From: Clostridiales bacterium
GTDB taxonomy: Bacteria > Bacillota > Clostridia > Christensenellales > CAG-138
Direction: 5' to 3'
DNA length: 53,874 nucleotides
Assembly: GCA_918244965.1 (NCBI GenBank)
Contig: CAKJYC010000062.1
Coordinates: 1-53,874, forward strand
Of the stretch, positions 24,274 to 32,425 are shown in pieces (within the stretch, counting starts at the first letter, position 1; every line of letters starts with the position of its first letter). A model generated the notes under the pieces. It had not been told where the DNA came from. It did not search any database and saw only the letters and a list, made by a program, of their open reading frames with translations. A program made the translations under genes and the position numbers.

Positions 24274-25752
24274 ATGGAACAAAATACGGACAAAAAGAAG
24301 ACAAGCGTAAAACGAAACTACATATATAACACGCTCTATAAGGTCCTTACGATGATCACCCCGCTGATCACCGCGCCGTTTCTCGCACGCGTAATCGGCA
24401 AGGACAACGTAGGGATTTTTTCGTATACCTATGCGATCGCGTATAATTTTTCGCTCGTAGCAAAGCTCGGCCTGATCAATTACGGAAGTCGAAGCATCGC
24501 GCGTGTTCGCGATGATGAAACGCGCCTTGCCGAAACGTTTTCCCAGATCTACTATCTGCAGGTGATCACGTCAGTCATTGCTACGATCGCGTATTACTGC
24601 TTTGTTCGGCTGTTTACAAACGATTATACGACGATCTTTCTCCTGAACGGGATTTATGTGTTCAGCATTGCGTTCGATATCGACTGGCTGTTTTATGGGA
24701 CGGAGAACTTCAAATCCATCTCGCTCCGGAATGCGTTCATCAAGATCGCGACCGTTATTGCCATCATCCTCTTCGTCAAAACCGAAAACGGGCTGCTTAC
24801 ATATGTAATTATCATGATTGTGAGCGACGTGCTGAAGTTTGCAGCAATCTGGCTCGGATTCGGAAAGACGACCAAATTCGTCAAGGTCGCTTTCCGGGAG
24901 ATCTTCCGGCATCTGAAGCCATGCGCGATCCTGTTTATTCCGGTTATTGCGACAAGCGTATACCGGTCGATGGACAAGATCATGCTCGGCGCCTTATCGG
25001 ATATGGGACAGACAGGGCTGTACGAGTATTCTGAAAAGATTGTTTATATGCTGCTCGGGTTTGTGACTTCGCTCGAGGTGGTCATGATGCCGCGCATCAG
25101 CAACATGCTCGAAAAGGGAAACAAGGATGCGGCGCTCAAGAGCATCGGTCATTCGATGACCTTTGTTATTGCGCTTACGTCAGCAATGGCGTTCGGCATC
25201 TCGGGCATTACAAGTCGGTTTATTCCGCTTTTTTACGGTGAGGAGTTTCTCGGCTGTATTGAGCTTTTGCCGCCGTTGGCGATGACTCTGATTCTGATCG
25301 GCATAGCAAACGTTGTCCGTACACAGTATATCATGCCAAAGGGCAGGGATATCATTTACGTAATCTCAACGATCATCGGCGCGGTCGTCAATCTGGTCGT
25401 GAATTGGATCTGTATACCGCTCCTGGGCGCAAAAGGCGCAGTAATCGGCACCATTTTTGCGGAATTGAGCGTTGCGGTATATCTGCTCTTTGTCGTCAGA
25501 AAAGAACTGCCGCTGCTCGAGTATCTGAAGAACGGCTTTGTTTTCCCGATCATTGGATTGATCATGGCCGTTGCGGTCCATTTTATCGGTACGGCGATCG
25601 AAAACGTCGTGGTTTCCCTGATTGTTCAGGTCACGGCAGGTATACTGCTGTTCGGTTTGTTGTCAGGGCTGTATCTCAAGCGATTCCAGCCGGAATTGTT
25701 TGCGACGATCATGCGGCCGTTCCGCAAAATTGCAAGGAGATTTAAAAAATGA
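24274..25752 (+). CDS. wzx: Wzx-type oligosaccharide flippase
   Basis: A 492-residue integral membrane protein of the polysaccharide transport (MATE-like/MOP) superfamily, with about 12-14 helices. The opening YNTLYKVLTMITPLITAPFLARVIG is a clear Wzx hallmark (start helix with P-x-x-P-x-L-x-R). It moves lipid-linked repeat units across the membrane for the polymerase. ATG 24274 preferred over the GTG just before it. The stop overlaps the start of the next gene. Confidence 0.93.
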   Translation: MEQNTDKKKTSVKRNYIYNTLYKVLTMITPLITAPFLARVIGKDNVGIFSYTYAIAYNFSLVAKLGLINYGSRSIARVRDDETRLAETFSQIYYLQVITSVIATIAYYCFVRLFTNDYTTIFLLNGIYVFSIAFDIDWLFYGTENFKSISLRNAFIKIATVIAIILFVKTENGLLTYVIIMIVSDVLKFAAIWLGFGKTTKFVKVAFREIFRHLKPCAILFIPVIATSVYRSMDKIMLGALSDMGQTGLYEYSEKIVYMLLGFVTSLEVVMMPRISNMLEKGNKDAALKSIGHSMTFVIALTSAMAFGISGITSRFIPLFYGEEFLGCIELLPPLAMTLILIGIANVVRTQYIMPKGRDIIYVISTIIGAVVNLVVNWICIPLLGAKGAVIGTIFAELSVAVYLLFVVRKELPLLEYLKNGFVFPIIGLIMAVAVHFIGTAIENVVVSLIVQVTAGILLFGLLSGLYLKRFQPELFATIMRPFRKIARRFKK

Positions 25753-26936
25753 AACATGTAGTGTTGTTGTCAAAGGATGCGATGCTTCCGGAGTATCTTC
25801 CGACATATGGCAATACATACTGGAAAACCCCGAATATAGACGAGCTGGCTGCCAAGGGCACCGTTTTTCAGCAGCATTACACGGCTGCCCCATCGACGGC
25901 TATGGCGTTCACCAGTATGTTTACGGGTCTGTACCCGTATCAGCTTGACCGGAAGGACTATACAGAGGTCGAGGAGTATAATCAGGGTACAACGTTGTTC
26001 GACGAGATGTATGCGCGCGGCTATGAGTGCCATCTTCTGTGGAGCAGCAACTATATCAAAATGGCGGACAAGTTTTCCAAGTGCTACGGAAAGCACACGA
26101 TCCGTCACGAATCGATGAAGCTGAATCAGTCGGTCGGCGTACATATGCCGCATAATGAGGAACAGAACAACCTGAAGCCGGATGACGCCAAAGTCAAAGA
26201 GGTCATGGACTACCTTGTCGGCGAGCTGGATTCCCTCGATCGAAGCAAGCCGATCTTTCTGTGGATTCATCTGCCGCATGTCCTTTTGGGCAGATGCGGT
26301 TACGGACAGGACATCGACCTGTTCGACCGGTTCGTAGGCGAGTTAAGAACGCGATTCGGCGACGAGGGGATCTATATTACTGCGGATCATGGCAATATGA
26401 ACGGCTACAAGGGAAAAACCACCTATGGCTTTGACGTTAACCAGCCGGCCATTCGCATTCCGCTGATCGCGCCGCGTATCGAGGGAATGGAAACGGTAAC
26501 GTTTCCCACGACAAATGCCCGGCTGATGGATATGATTCTGAATGAGACTGTCAGGAAAGAGGAGTTCATTATCAGCGATACGCAGTACTATGCACAGCCG
26601 TACCGCAAGACCGCGATCATTCGCGGCAAGTACAAGTACATCTACAACAAGTTTGACAAAAGCGAAGAGCTGTACGATATCGAATTCGATCCGAATGAGA
26701 ACATCAATCTGCTCAAAAAACTGCTCTATGACGTCGATCGCAATCGAAATGTGAACGCACAGCAGGTCATTTTTTACCCGTGGATGGATGAAGCCATGGA
26801 GAATTACCGGCTGATCAAAACGTTTTTCGATTCTATCTGGAAGACGGCGGGAAAGTGGACTGAACGCAAGAACTATATAGTGCGTAAGCTGAAGAATTAT
26901 AAGGCGGCACTGAAGCGTAATTTGGGAATAAAATAA
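25749..26936 (+). CDS. Sulfatase-fold (alkaline phosphatase superfamily) enzyme, function unknown
   Basis: A 395-residue cytosolic protein of the sulfatase/phosphonate-monoester-hydrolase/phosphoglycerol-transferase group. Visible are NIDELAAKGTVFQQHYT, the nucleophile region APSTAMAFTSMFTG and the metal motif TADHGNM. The sulfatase formylglycine motif C-x-P-S-R is absent; Ser49 or Thr50 would be the nucleophile. There is no signal peptide or membrane segment, unlike lipoteichoic-type transferases. Sitting between the flippase and PEP mutase, it may handle a phosphonate or phosphate ester, for example by transfer or hydrolysis. That role is inferred from context. Confidence 0.75.
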   Translation: MKHVVLLSKDAMLPEYLPTYGNTYWKTPNIDELAAKGTVFQQHYTAAPSTAMAFTSMFTGLYPYQLDRKDYTEVEEYNQGTTLFDEMYARGYECHLLWSSNYIKMADKFSKCYGKHTIRHESMKLNQSVGVHMPHNEEQNNLKPDDAKVKEVMDYLVGELDSLDRSKPIFLWIHLPHVLLGRCGYGQDIDLFDRFVGELRTRFGDEGIYITADHGNMNGYKGKTTYGFDVNQPAIRIPLIAPRIEGMETVTFPTTNARLMDMILNETVRKEEFIISDTQYYAQPYRKTAIIRGKYKYIYNKFDKSEELYDIEFDPNENINLLKKLLYDVDRNRNVNAQQVIFYPWMDEAMENYRLIKTFFDSIWKTAGKWTERKNYIVRKLKNYKAALKRNLGIK

Positions 26937-26947
26937 GGAGTATACAT

Positions 26948-28957
26948 ATGAAAGCATTGATCCTGAATTCCGGGCTCGGATCCCGTATGGGAGTTTTGAC
27001 GTCCGAGCATCCGAAGTGTATGACGGAGATCTCTTTTCAGGAAACGATCTTATCTCGTCAATTGAATCAGCTGGCATGCGCCGGTATCGAAGAAGTTGTT
27101 ATTACAACCGGGTATTATGATGACGTGCTGGCGAAGTATTGCCTCAGCCTCGATCTGCCGATCCGGATCACGTTTGTCAAGAATCCGGTTTATGACAAGA
27201 CGAATTATATCTATTCCATCTACTGCGCAAGAGAGTATCTTGACGACGACATTCTTCTGATGCACGGGGACCTGGTGTTTGAAAACGAAGTCTTTGATCG
27301 CGTGACGGCGTCCCCGGTCTCCTGCATGACCGTGTCTTCCGTGCGGCCGCTGCCCGAAAAGGATTTCAAAGCGCAGATCCGGGACGGCATGGTGATGAAG
27401 GTCGGAGTGGATATTTTCGATGACGCTATGGAGGCGCAGCCGCTGTACAAGCTGAACAGGGACGACTGGAAGGTCTGGCTTGACAAAATCATCGAGTTCT
27501 GTGAGAACGGCAATCGTAAGGTCTATGCCGAAAACGCATTGAACGTGTTAAACGGCGCGGCTAACATCCATGCGCTCGACGTGCAGGACCTGCTTTGTGC
27601 GGAAATCGACAACCCGGAAGATTTGACCGAAGTATCGGCAAAACTGAAGGCAATCGAATCGCGCATCGTATACATGTGCTTTTCCACGGACATTATCCAC
27701 GGCGGACATATCTCTATCATCAAGAAGGCGCAGAAGCATGGCCGGTTGATTATCGGCGTGCTGTCGGATGAAGCGGTTGCCTCGTACAAGCGGCTGCCGC
27801 TTGTTCCCGCATCCGAACGTAAAAAGCTGTTTGAAAATATCGCCGGCGTATATAAGGTCGTCGATCAGAACAAGCTAAGCTATCGGGAGAATTTAGAGAA
27901 ATACCGTCCGGATTTCGTAGTTCATGGAGACGATTGGTGTACTGGCTTCCAGAAGCCGATTCGTGACGAGGTTGTATCCGTTCTTTCGGCATACGGCGGC
28001 AAGCTGATCGAATATCCGTACAGCGCGGACGATAAGTATAAGGAGATTCAGAACCGGACCCGCGCTGACCTCGCGATGCCAGACATTCGCCGCGGCCGCT
28101 TAAAGAGAGTCCTCGGCATGAAGGGCTTTGTTACGGCAATGGAAGCGCACGACGGCCTGACCGGACTGATCGTGGAAAACACGGTGGTGCATGAGAACGG
28201 CGGCGCGCATCAATTTGATGCGATGTGGATCTCTTCGCTCTGCGATTCCACCGCGAAGGGAAAACCGGACATCGAACTGGTTGACATGACGTCCCGCTTC
28301 CGCACGATCGAAGATATTACAGAGGTCACAACAAAGCCGATCATCTTTGACGGCGATACAGGCGGCAAGACCGAGCATTTTGTGTACACGGTCCGTTCCC
28401 TTGAGCGTCTCGGCGTCTCGATGGTCATTATTGAGGATAAAACCGGACTGAAGAAGAATTCGCTGTTCGGCACTGAGGTAGTACAGACGCAAGACAGCAT
28501 CGAGAACTTCAGCGCAAAAATCCGCGCCGGCAAGAAGGCGCAGCGAACGAAGGAGTTTATGATCTGTGCGCGTATTGAGAGTCTGATCCTCGAGCGCGGC
28601 ATGGAGGATGCGCTGACGCGCGCATTCGCCTTTACAGAAGCAGGCGCAGACGCCATTATGATCCACAGCCGCAAAAAGGATCCTGCAGAGATTCAGGAGT
28701 TCATTGAGAAGTTCCGTCAAAAGGACGTGACGACGCCGATCGTACTCGTTCCGACCAGCTTCAATTCGGTCACCGAGGAAGAGTGGAAGCAGCGCGGGGC
28801 AAACATTATCATCTATGCGAACCAGCTTATGCGGGCGGAAGTCCCTGCGATGCAGAAAGCGGCGGAAACCATTCTTATGCATCACAGAGCCGAAGAGTGC
28901 GACACAATGCTGATGTCGTTCAAGGACATCATCCGTTTGATCCCGGCGGAGGTCTGA
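26948..28957 (+). CDS. aepX: Trifunctional nucleotidyltransferase / cytidylyltransferase / PEP mutase
   Basis: A 669-residue three-domain protein. Residues 1 to about 235 form a LicC/PntC-type NTP transferase (LNSGLGSRMG, EHPKCM, DKTNYIYSIY, LLMHGDLVF). Residues 238-390 form a TagD-like cytidylyltransferase domain with HGGH at 251-254. Residues 391-669 are PEP mutase: DGDTGG at 468-473 and the diagnostic EDKTGLKKNS starting at 496. PEP mutase makes phosphonopyruvate, the only common entry to C-P bonds. The nucleotidyltransferase domains should activate the finished phosphonate with CMP. Two-domain fusions of PEP mutase with a cytidylyltransferase domain are known; I do not know how common the three-domain form is. 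AAGGAG precedes the ATG. Confidence 0.92.
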   Translation: MKALILNSGLGSRMGVLTSEHPKCMTEISFQETILSRQLNQLACAGIEEVVITTGYYDDVLAKYCLSLDLPIRITFVKNPVYDKTNYIYSIYCAREYLDDDILLMHGDLVFENEVFDRVTASPVSCMTVSSVRPLPEKDFKAQIRDGMVMKVGVDIFDDAMEAQPLYKLNRDDWKVWLDKIIEFCENGNRKVYAENALNVLNGAANIHALDVQDLLCAEIDNPEDLTEVSAKLKAIESRIVYMCFSTDIIHGGHISIIKKAQKHGRLIIGVLSDEAVASYKRLPLVPASERKKLFENIAGVYKVVDQNKLSYRENLEKYRPDFVVHGDDWCTGFQKPIRDEVVSVLSAYGGKLIEYPYSADDKYKEIQNRTRADLAMPDIRRGRLKRVLGMKGFVTAMEAHDGLTGLIVENTVVHENGGAHQFDAMWISSLCDSTAKGKPDIELVDMTSRFRTIEDITEVTTKPIIFDGDTGGKTEHFVYTVRSLERLGVSMVIIEDKTGLKKNSLFGTEVVQTQDSIENFSAKIRAGKKAQRTKEFMICARIESLILERGMEDALTRAFAFTEAGADAIMIHSRKKDPAEIQEFIEKFRQKDVTTPIVLVPTSFNSVTEEEWKQRGANIIIYANQLMRAEVPAMQKAAETILMHHRAEECDTMLMSFKDIIRLIPAEV

Positions 28958-28960
28958 ACC

Positions 28961-30058
28961 ATGATCATTACGGCTGCGGACGACTATCGCGCGCTCGACG
29001 GGTGGCTTTCGGATAAGAAAAAAGTCCTGCTTGTCTGCGACGAATCGCTTCGGTTTCTGACGGCGTTCAATCAAAAACTGAGCACGGTTGCAACACCGAT
29101 GATCCGGTTTTCGGACTTTCAGCCGAATCCGCTCTATGCTTCCGTCGTCAAGGGCGTCGCTCTGTTTCGCAAGGAATGCTGTGACAGTATCATTGCGGTC
29201 GGCGGCGGCTCGGCTATGGACGTTGCGAAGTGTATCAAGCTGTATTCCGCACAGCCCGGCGACGGTGAGGATGGCGCATGGCTGAAGGCGAAGGAGATCG
29301 ACAATGCGATCCCGTTTCTTGCTATGCCGACGACGGCCGGAACCGGCTCGGAAGCAACGAAATATGCTGTTGTTTATTATAATGATATAAAGCAGAGCGT
29401 CACGAGCGAGCGCATCATTCCCGAGACGGTTTTGTTGGATCCGAATGCATTGAAAACGCTTCCGCTCTATCAGAAAAAGGCGACAATGTGCGACGCGCTT
29501 TGCCATGCAATTGAGAGCTTCTGGTCGGTCAACAGCACGGAGGAGAGCCGCCGATACAGCCATGATGCGATCGCAGGCGTTTTCTGCCACATGGATGGCT
29601 ATCTCAACAATACCGACGAGGGCAATTCCGGGATGCTTCTTGCGGCGCATGCAGCGGGTAAAGCCATCAATATCACACAGACGACAGCCGGCCACGCCAT
29701 GTGCTATAAGCTCACAAGCCTGTTTGGCGTTGCCCACGGCCATGCCGCAATCCTGTGCGACCGGGTTCTGTTCCCGTGGATGCTCGAACATACCAGTCGG
29801 TGCATTGATACGAGGGGGGAGACGTTTCTGAAGGCGACGCTGGACGCGATCGGACGGGCCATGGGCTGCAGCAATGCCGCAGAAGGCGCTCAAAAACTGA
29901 ATTCCGTTTTTCAGGGACTTGGACTTGCGATCCCGACCGCAACGGAAAGCCAATACGAAGAGCTTGTTGCGGGCGTCAATCCGGTTCGACTGAAGAATCA
30001 TCCTATACAGCTTGATGCGGATACGATCCGCACACTTTATCATTTCATTTTGAGGTAA
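28961..30058 (+). CDS. Iron-containing alcohol dehydrogenase, probable phosphonoacetaldehyde reductase
   Basis: A 365-residue group III alcohol dehydrogenase. The nucleotide motif GGGSAMDVAK starts at residue 81. Metal ligands are in CDALCHAIESFWS, TAGHAMCYKL and GVAHGHAAIL, and TTAGTGSEATKYAV is conserved. Its relatives PhpC and FomC reduce phosphonoacetaldehyde to 2-hydroxyethylphosphonate. Position between PEP mutase and phosphonopyruvate decarboxylase makes the same reaction very likely here. GGAGG precedes the ATG by 9 bases. No AEP transaminase is present in the operon, so reduction seems the committed route. Confidence 0.9.
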   Translation: MIITAADDYRALDGWLSDKKKVLLVCDESLRFLTAFNQKLSTVATPMIRFSDFQPNPLYASVVKGVALFRKECCDSIIAVGGGSAMDVAKCIKLYSAQPGDGEDGAWLKAKEIDNAIPFLAMPTTAGTGSEATKYAVVYYNDIKQSVTSERIIPETVLLDPNALKTLPLYQKKATMCDALCHAIESFWSVNSTEESRRYSHDAIAGVFCHMDGYLNNTDEGNSGMLLAAHAAGKAINITQTTAGHAMCYKLTSLFGVAHGHAAILCDRVLFPWMLEHTSRCIDTRGETFLKATLDAIGRAMGCSNAAEGAQKLNSVFQGLGLAIPTATESQYEELVAGVNPVRLKNHPIQLDADTIRTLYHFILR

Positions 30059-30065
30059 CAGATTC

Positions 30066-31193
30066 ATGAAGGTTCAGACACTTGTTGAGATTATCGGATC
30101 CGATTTTTATACCGGCGTACCGGATTCCCAGCTGAAAGCGTTGTGCAATTATCTGATGGACACCTACGGCATCGACCCGCACCATCACATCATTGCCGCC
30201 AACGAAGGAAACTGCACTGCTCTTGCTGCCGGGTATCATCTGGCGACGGGAAACGTGCCGGTGGTCTATATGCAGAACAGCGGCGAGGGCAATATCATCA
30301 ATCCGGTCGCATCCCTGCTGAACGATAAGGTTTATGCCATACCGATCGTCTTTATCATTGGCTGGAGAGGCGAACCCGGTGTGCACGACGAGCCGCAGCA
30401 TATCTATCAGGGCGAGGTTACGATCAAGCTGCTGGACGATATGGGAATTGAGAGCTTTGTGATCGGCAAGGACACGACCGATGAGGATGCAAAAGCCGCG
30501 ATGGAGCATTTCCGTGACGTATTGGCAGACGGAAAGGATGTTGCGTTTGTCATCCGGAAAGGCGCGCTGACCGATGCACCGAAGGTAGAGTACCGAAACG
30601 ACAACACCATGGTGCGCGAAGAGATCATTCAGCATATCGTCAAGGCGTCCGGTGAGGATCCCATTGTTTCCACAACAGGCAAAGCAAGCCGTGAACTGTT
30701 TGAAACGCGCGTTGCAAACGGACAGAGTCACAAATATGACTTCTTGACGGTCGGTTCCATGGGCCACAGCTCCTCGATCGCGCTCGGTGTTGCGATCAAC
30801 AAGCCCGACACCCGGATCTGGTGCGTGGACGGCGACGGCGCCGTGCTCATGCACATGGGTTCCATGGCCGTACTCGGCGCAAACAAGCCTAAGAACCTGA
30901 TTCATATCGTTATCAACAACGGAGCCCACGAGACGGTCGGCGGCATGCCAACCGTGGCAGCGTCTGTCGATCTTGTACAGATCGCGATTGCATGCGGTTA
31001 TCCGAACGCGGTTTCCGTCGACACATTTGAAGCATTAGATGTAGCGTTGGAAGCGGCAAAGAACCGGAATGAGCTGTCGATGATAGAAGTTAAGTGCTCA
31101 ATCGGCGCACGCGCGGACCTCGGCCGCCCGACGACGACTGCGCTTGAGAATAAACGCAACTTTATGGAGTATTTGAAAACGCTGACAGTATGA
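30066..31193 (+). CDS. aepY: Phosphonopyruvate decarboxylase
   Basis: A 375-residue TPP-dependent enzyme. The family signatures are FYTGVPDSQLKAL at the N-terminus, ANEGNCTALAAGYHLATG, YMQNSGEGNIINP, and the TPP/Mg motif VDGDGAVLMHMGSMA (about 255-269) ending with Asn284-Asn285 in INNGAHETVGGMPT. It converts phosphonopyruvate to phosphonoacetaldehyde, pulling the unfavourable PEP mutase reaction forward. The gene lies 8 bases after the dehydrogenase and overlaps the next gene by ATGA. Confidence 0.95.
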   Translation: MKVQTLVEIIGSDFYTGVPDSQLKALCNYLMDTYGIDPHHHIIAANEGNCTALAAGYHLATGNVPVVYMQNSGEGNIINPVASLLNDKVYAIPIVFIIGWRGEPGVHDEPQHIYQGEVTIKLLDDMGIESFVIGKDTTDEDAKAAMEHFRDVLADGKDVAFVIRKGALTDAPKVEYRNDNTMVREEIIQHIVKASGEDPIVSTTGKASRELFETRVANGQSHKYDFLTVGSMGHSSSIALGVAINKPDTRIWCVDGDGAVLMHMGSMAVLGANKPKNLIHIVINNGAHETVGGMPTVAASVDLVQIAIACGYPNAVSVDTFEALDVALEAAKNRNELSMIEVKCSIGARADLGRPTTTALENKRNFMEYLKTLTV

Positions 31194-32332
31194 GCCAGGC
31201 TGAGCGGATCCTGTTGCAGGCGATACAAAAATCGATCTGGAAGACGGACGTCACCTTTCCTGCGGATACCGACTGGAACGCCGTGCTGAAGGAAGCCGAA
31301 GTACAGGCGGTCCTGGGGATCGTTGCGCCTGTAGCACCGGCAGAAACACAAAAGGCGTGGCTTGGCAGGACGTGCCTGGTAACGGCAAGCTTTGTCCGGA
31401 TTCTGCACAGTCAAAGCGCACTCTGCGCGCTTCTGGAGCAGAACGGCATACCGTTCGTGATCCTGAAGGGGACCGCTGCCGCAATCTATTATCCGGATCC
31501 GTCGCAGCGTACCATGGGAGATATCGATTATCTTGTTCAGCAAACACATTTTGATCAGGCGACAGCTGTTCTGAAGGCGAACGAATATCAGGTCGTTGAT
31601 GACCCGAGAATGCCGCGCCATATCCATGTGTATCGGGACGGCATTTCGTTTGAGCAACACCGTTTTTTCAGCAGCGAAGGCGTGGAGATCGAGCGTTATA
31701 TTATGGACGGAATGTCGATGATTACTCCGGCAGAAGTTTGCGGCTCCGGATTTCCGATGCTTCCGAAGCTGGCGAACGGTATGGTTTTGCTTGGCCATAT
31801 GGTACAGCACATGAGAAACGGACTGGGACTTCGCCAGGTGATCGATTGGATGATGTTTGTGGATCGTGAGCTGAACGATGAGTTCTGGGAAAACGGATTC
31901 GGAAGGGCGGCAAAGGAAGCGGGTCTGGATACGGCGGCGATCGTTGCAACAGAGATGTGCCGGATTTATCTCGGCCTTTCGGAAAGGAATTGGTGTAAGG
32001 GCGCGGATCCTGAACTGTGTGCGGAATTGATGGAGAGCCTGCTGTCATCAGGGAACTTTGACAGAAAACGAGGGAAGGGTTCATCGGTTGAGGCGGTAAC
32101 CTCAAACATCCATCGAAAGGGCCTTTTCCGTTATCTGCAGACGGCAGGCGAGTTTAACTGGAAAGCATACCATAAACATAAGTGGCTGAAGCCTTTTGCA
32201 TGGCTTTATCAGATTGGACGGTATGCAAAGCAGGGAGTACGGGCAAAGCGCGGAGGCTCACAGATCAAAGAGGATATTGCACGAGGGAAACAAAGGAATA
32301 TGCTGCTGGAAAAACTAAAGATTAAACAGTAA
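31190..32332 (+). CDS. NTP_transf_5-like nucleotidyltransferase-fold protein
   Basis: A 380-residue protein like the uncharacterised nucleotidyltransferase family (NTP_transf_5). The core has FVILKGTAAAIYYPDPSQRTMGD followed by IDYLV, with Asp111 and Asp113 as likely metal ligands, then a helical C-terminal half. A basic tail (GRYAKQGVRAKRGG) ends it. Members occur often in polysaccharide loci and share the pol-beta fold with LicD. It could be a second transferase for the phosphonate or another phosphoryl group. It is the last gene before the operon terminator. Confidence 0.75.
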   Translation: MSQAERILLQAIQKSIWKTDVTFPADTDWNAVLKEAEVQAVLGIVAPVAPAETQKAWLGRTCLVTASFVRILHSQSALCALLEQNGIPFVILKGTAAAIYYPDPSQRTMGDIDYLVQQTHFDQATAVLKANEYQVVDDPRMPRHIHVYRDGISFEQHRFFSSEGVEIERYIMDGMSMITPAEVCGSGFPMLPKLANGMVLLGHMVQHMRNGLGLRQVIDWMMFVDRELNDEFWENGFGRAAKEAGLDTAAIVATEMCRIYLGLSERNWCKGADPELCAELMESLLSSGNFDRKRGKGSSVEAVTSNIHRKGLFRYLQTAGEFNWKAYHKHKWLKPFAWLYQIGRYAKQGVRAKRGGSQIKEDIARGKQRNMLLEKLKIKQ

Positions 32333-32340
32333 ATACACAA

Positions 32341-32377
32341 CGCCGGAAGGGGTCAATCCTTCCGGCGCTTTGTTTAT
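32341..32377 (+). terminator. Strong intrinsic terminator ending the polysaccharide operon
   Basis: CGCCGGAAGG (32341-32350) pairs perfectly with CCTTCCGGCG (32358-32367) around a 7-base loop, followed by CTTTGTTTATT. It starts 8 bases after the last stop. I saw no comparably strong terminator within the operon from 5999 onward. Confidence 0.93.
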
Positions 32378-32381
32378 TCAA

Positions 32382-32410
32382 CCGGCCCCTGCGAAGGATG
32401 CGGGGGCCGG
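32382..32410 (-). terminator. Hairpin downstream of the SpoIIE phosphatase gene
   Basis: CCGGCCCC (32382-32389) pairs with GGGGCCGG (32403-32410). On the minus strand only a short T-containing run follows, so it is a weaker terminator for the convergent gene. Confidence 0.55.
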
Positions 32411-32425
32411 GGCGGTTTTGGCGGA

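Noticed and set aside
26948..31193. Aminoethylphosphonate pathway
   Set aside because: PEP mutase and decarboxylase fit, but no AEP transaminase is encoded; a dehydrogenase takes that place, so hydroxyethylphosphonate is the better prediction.
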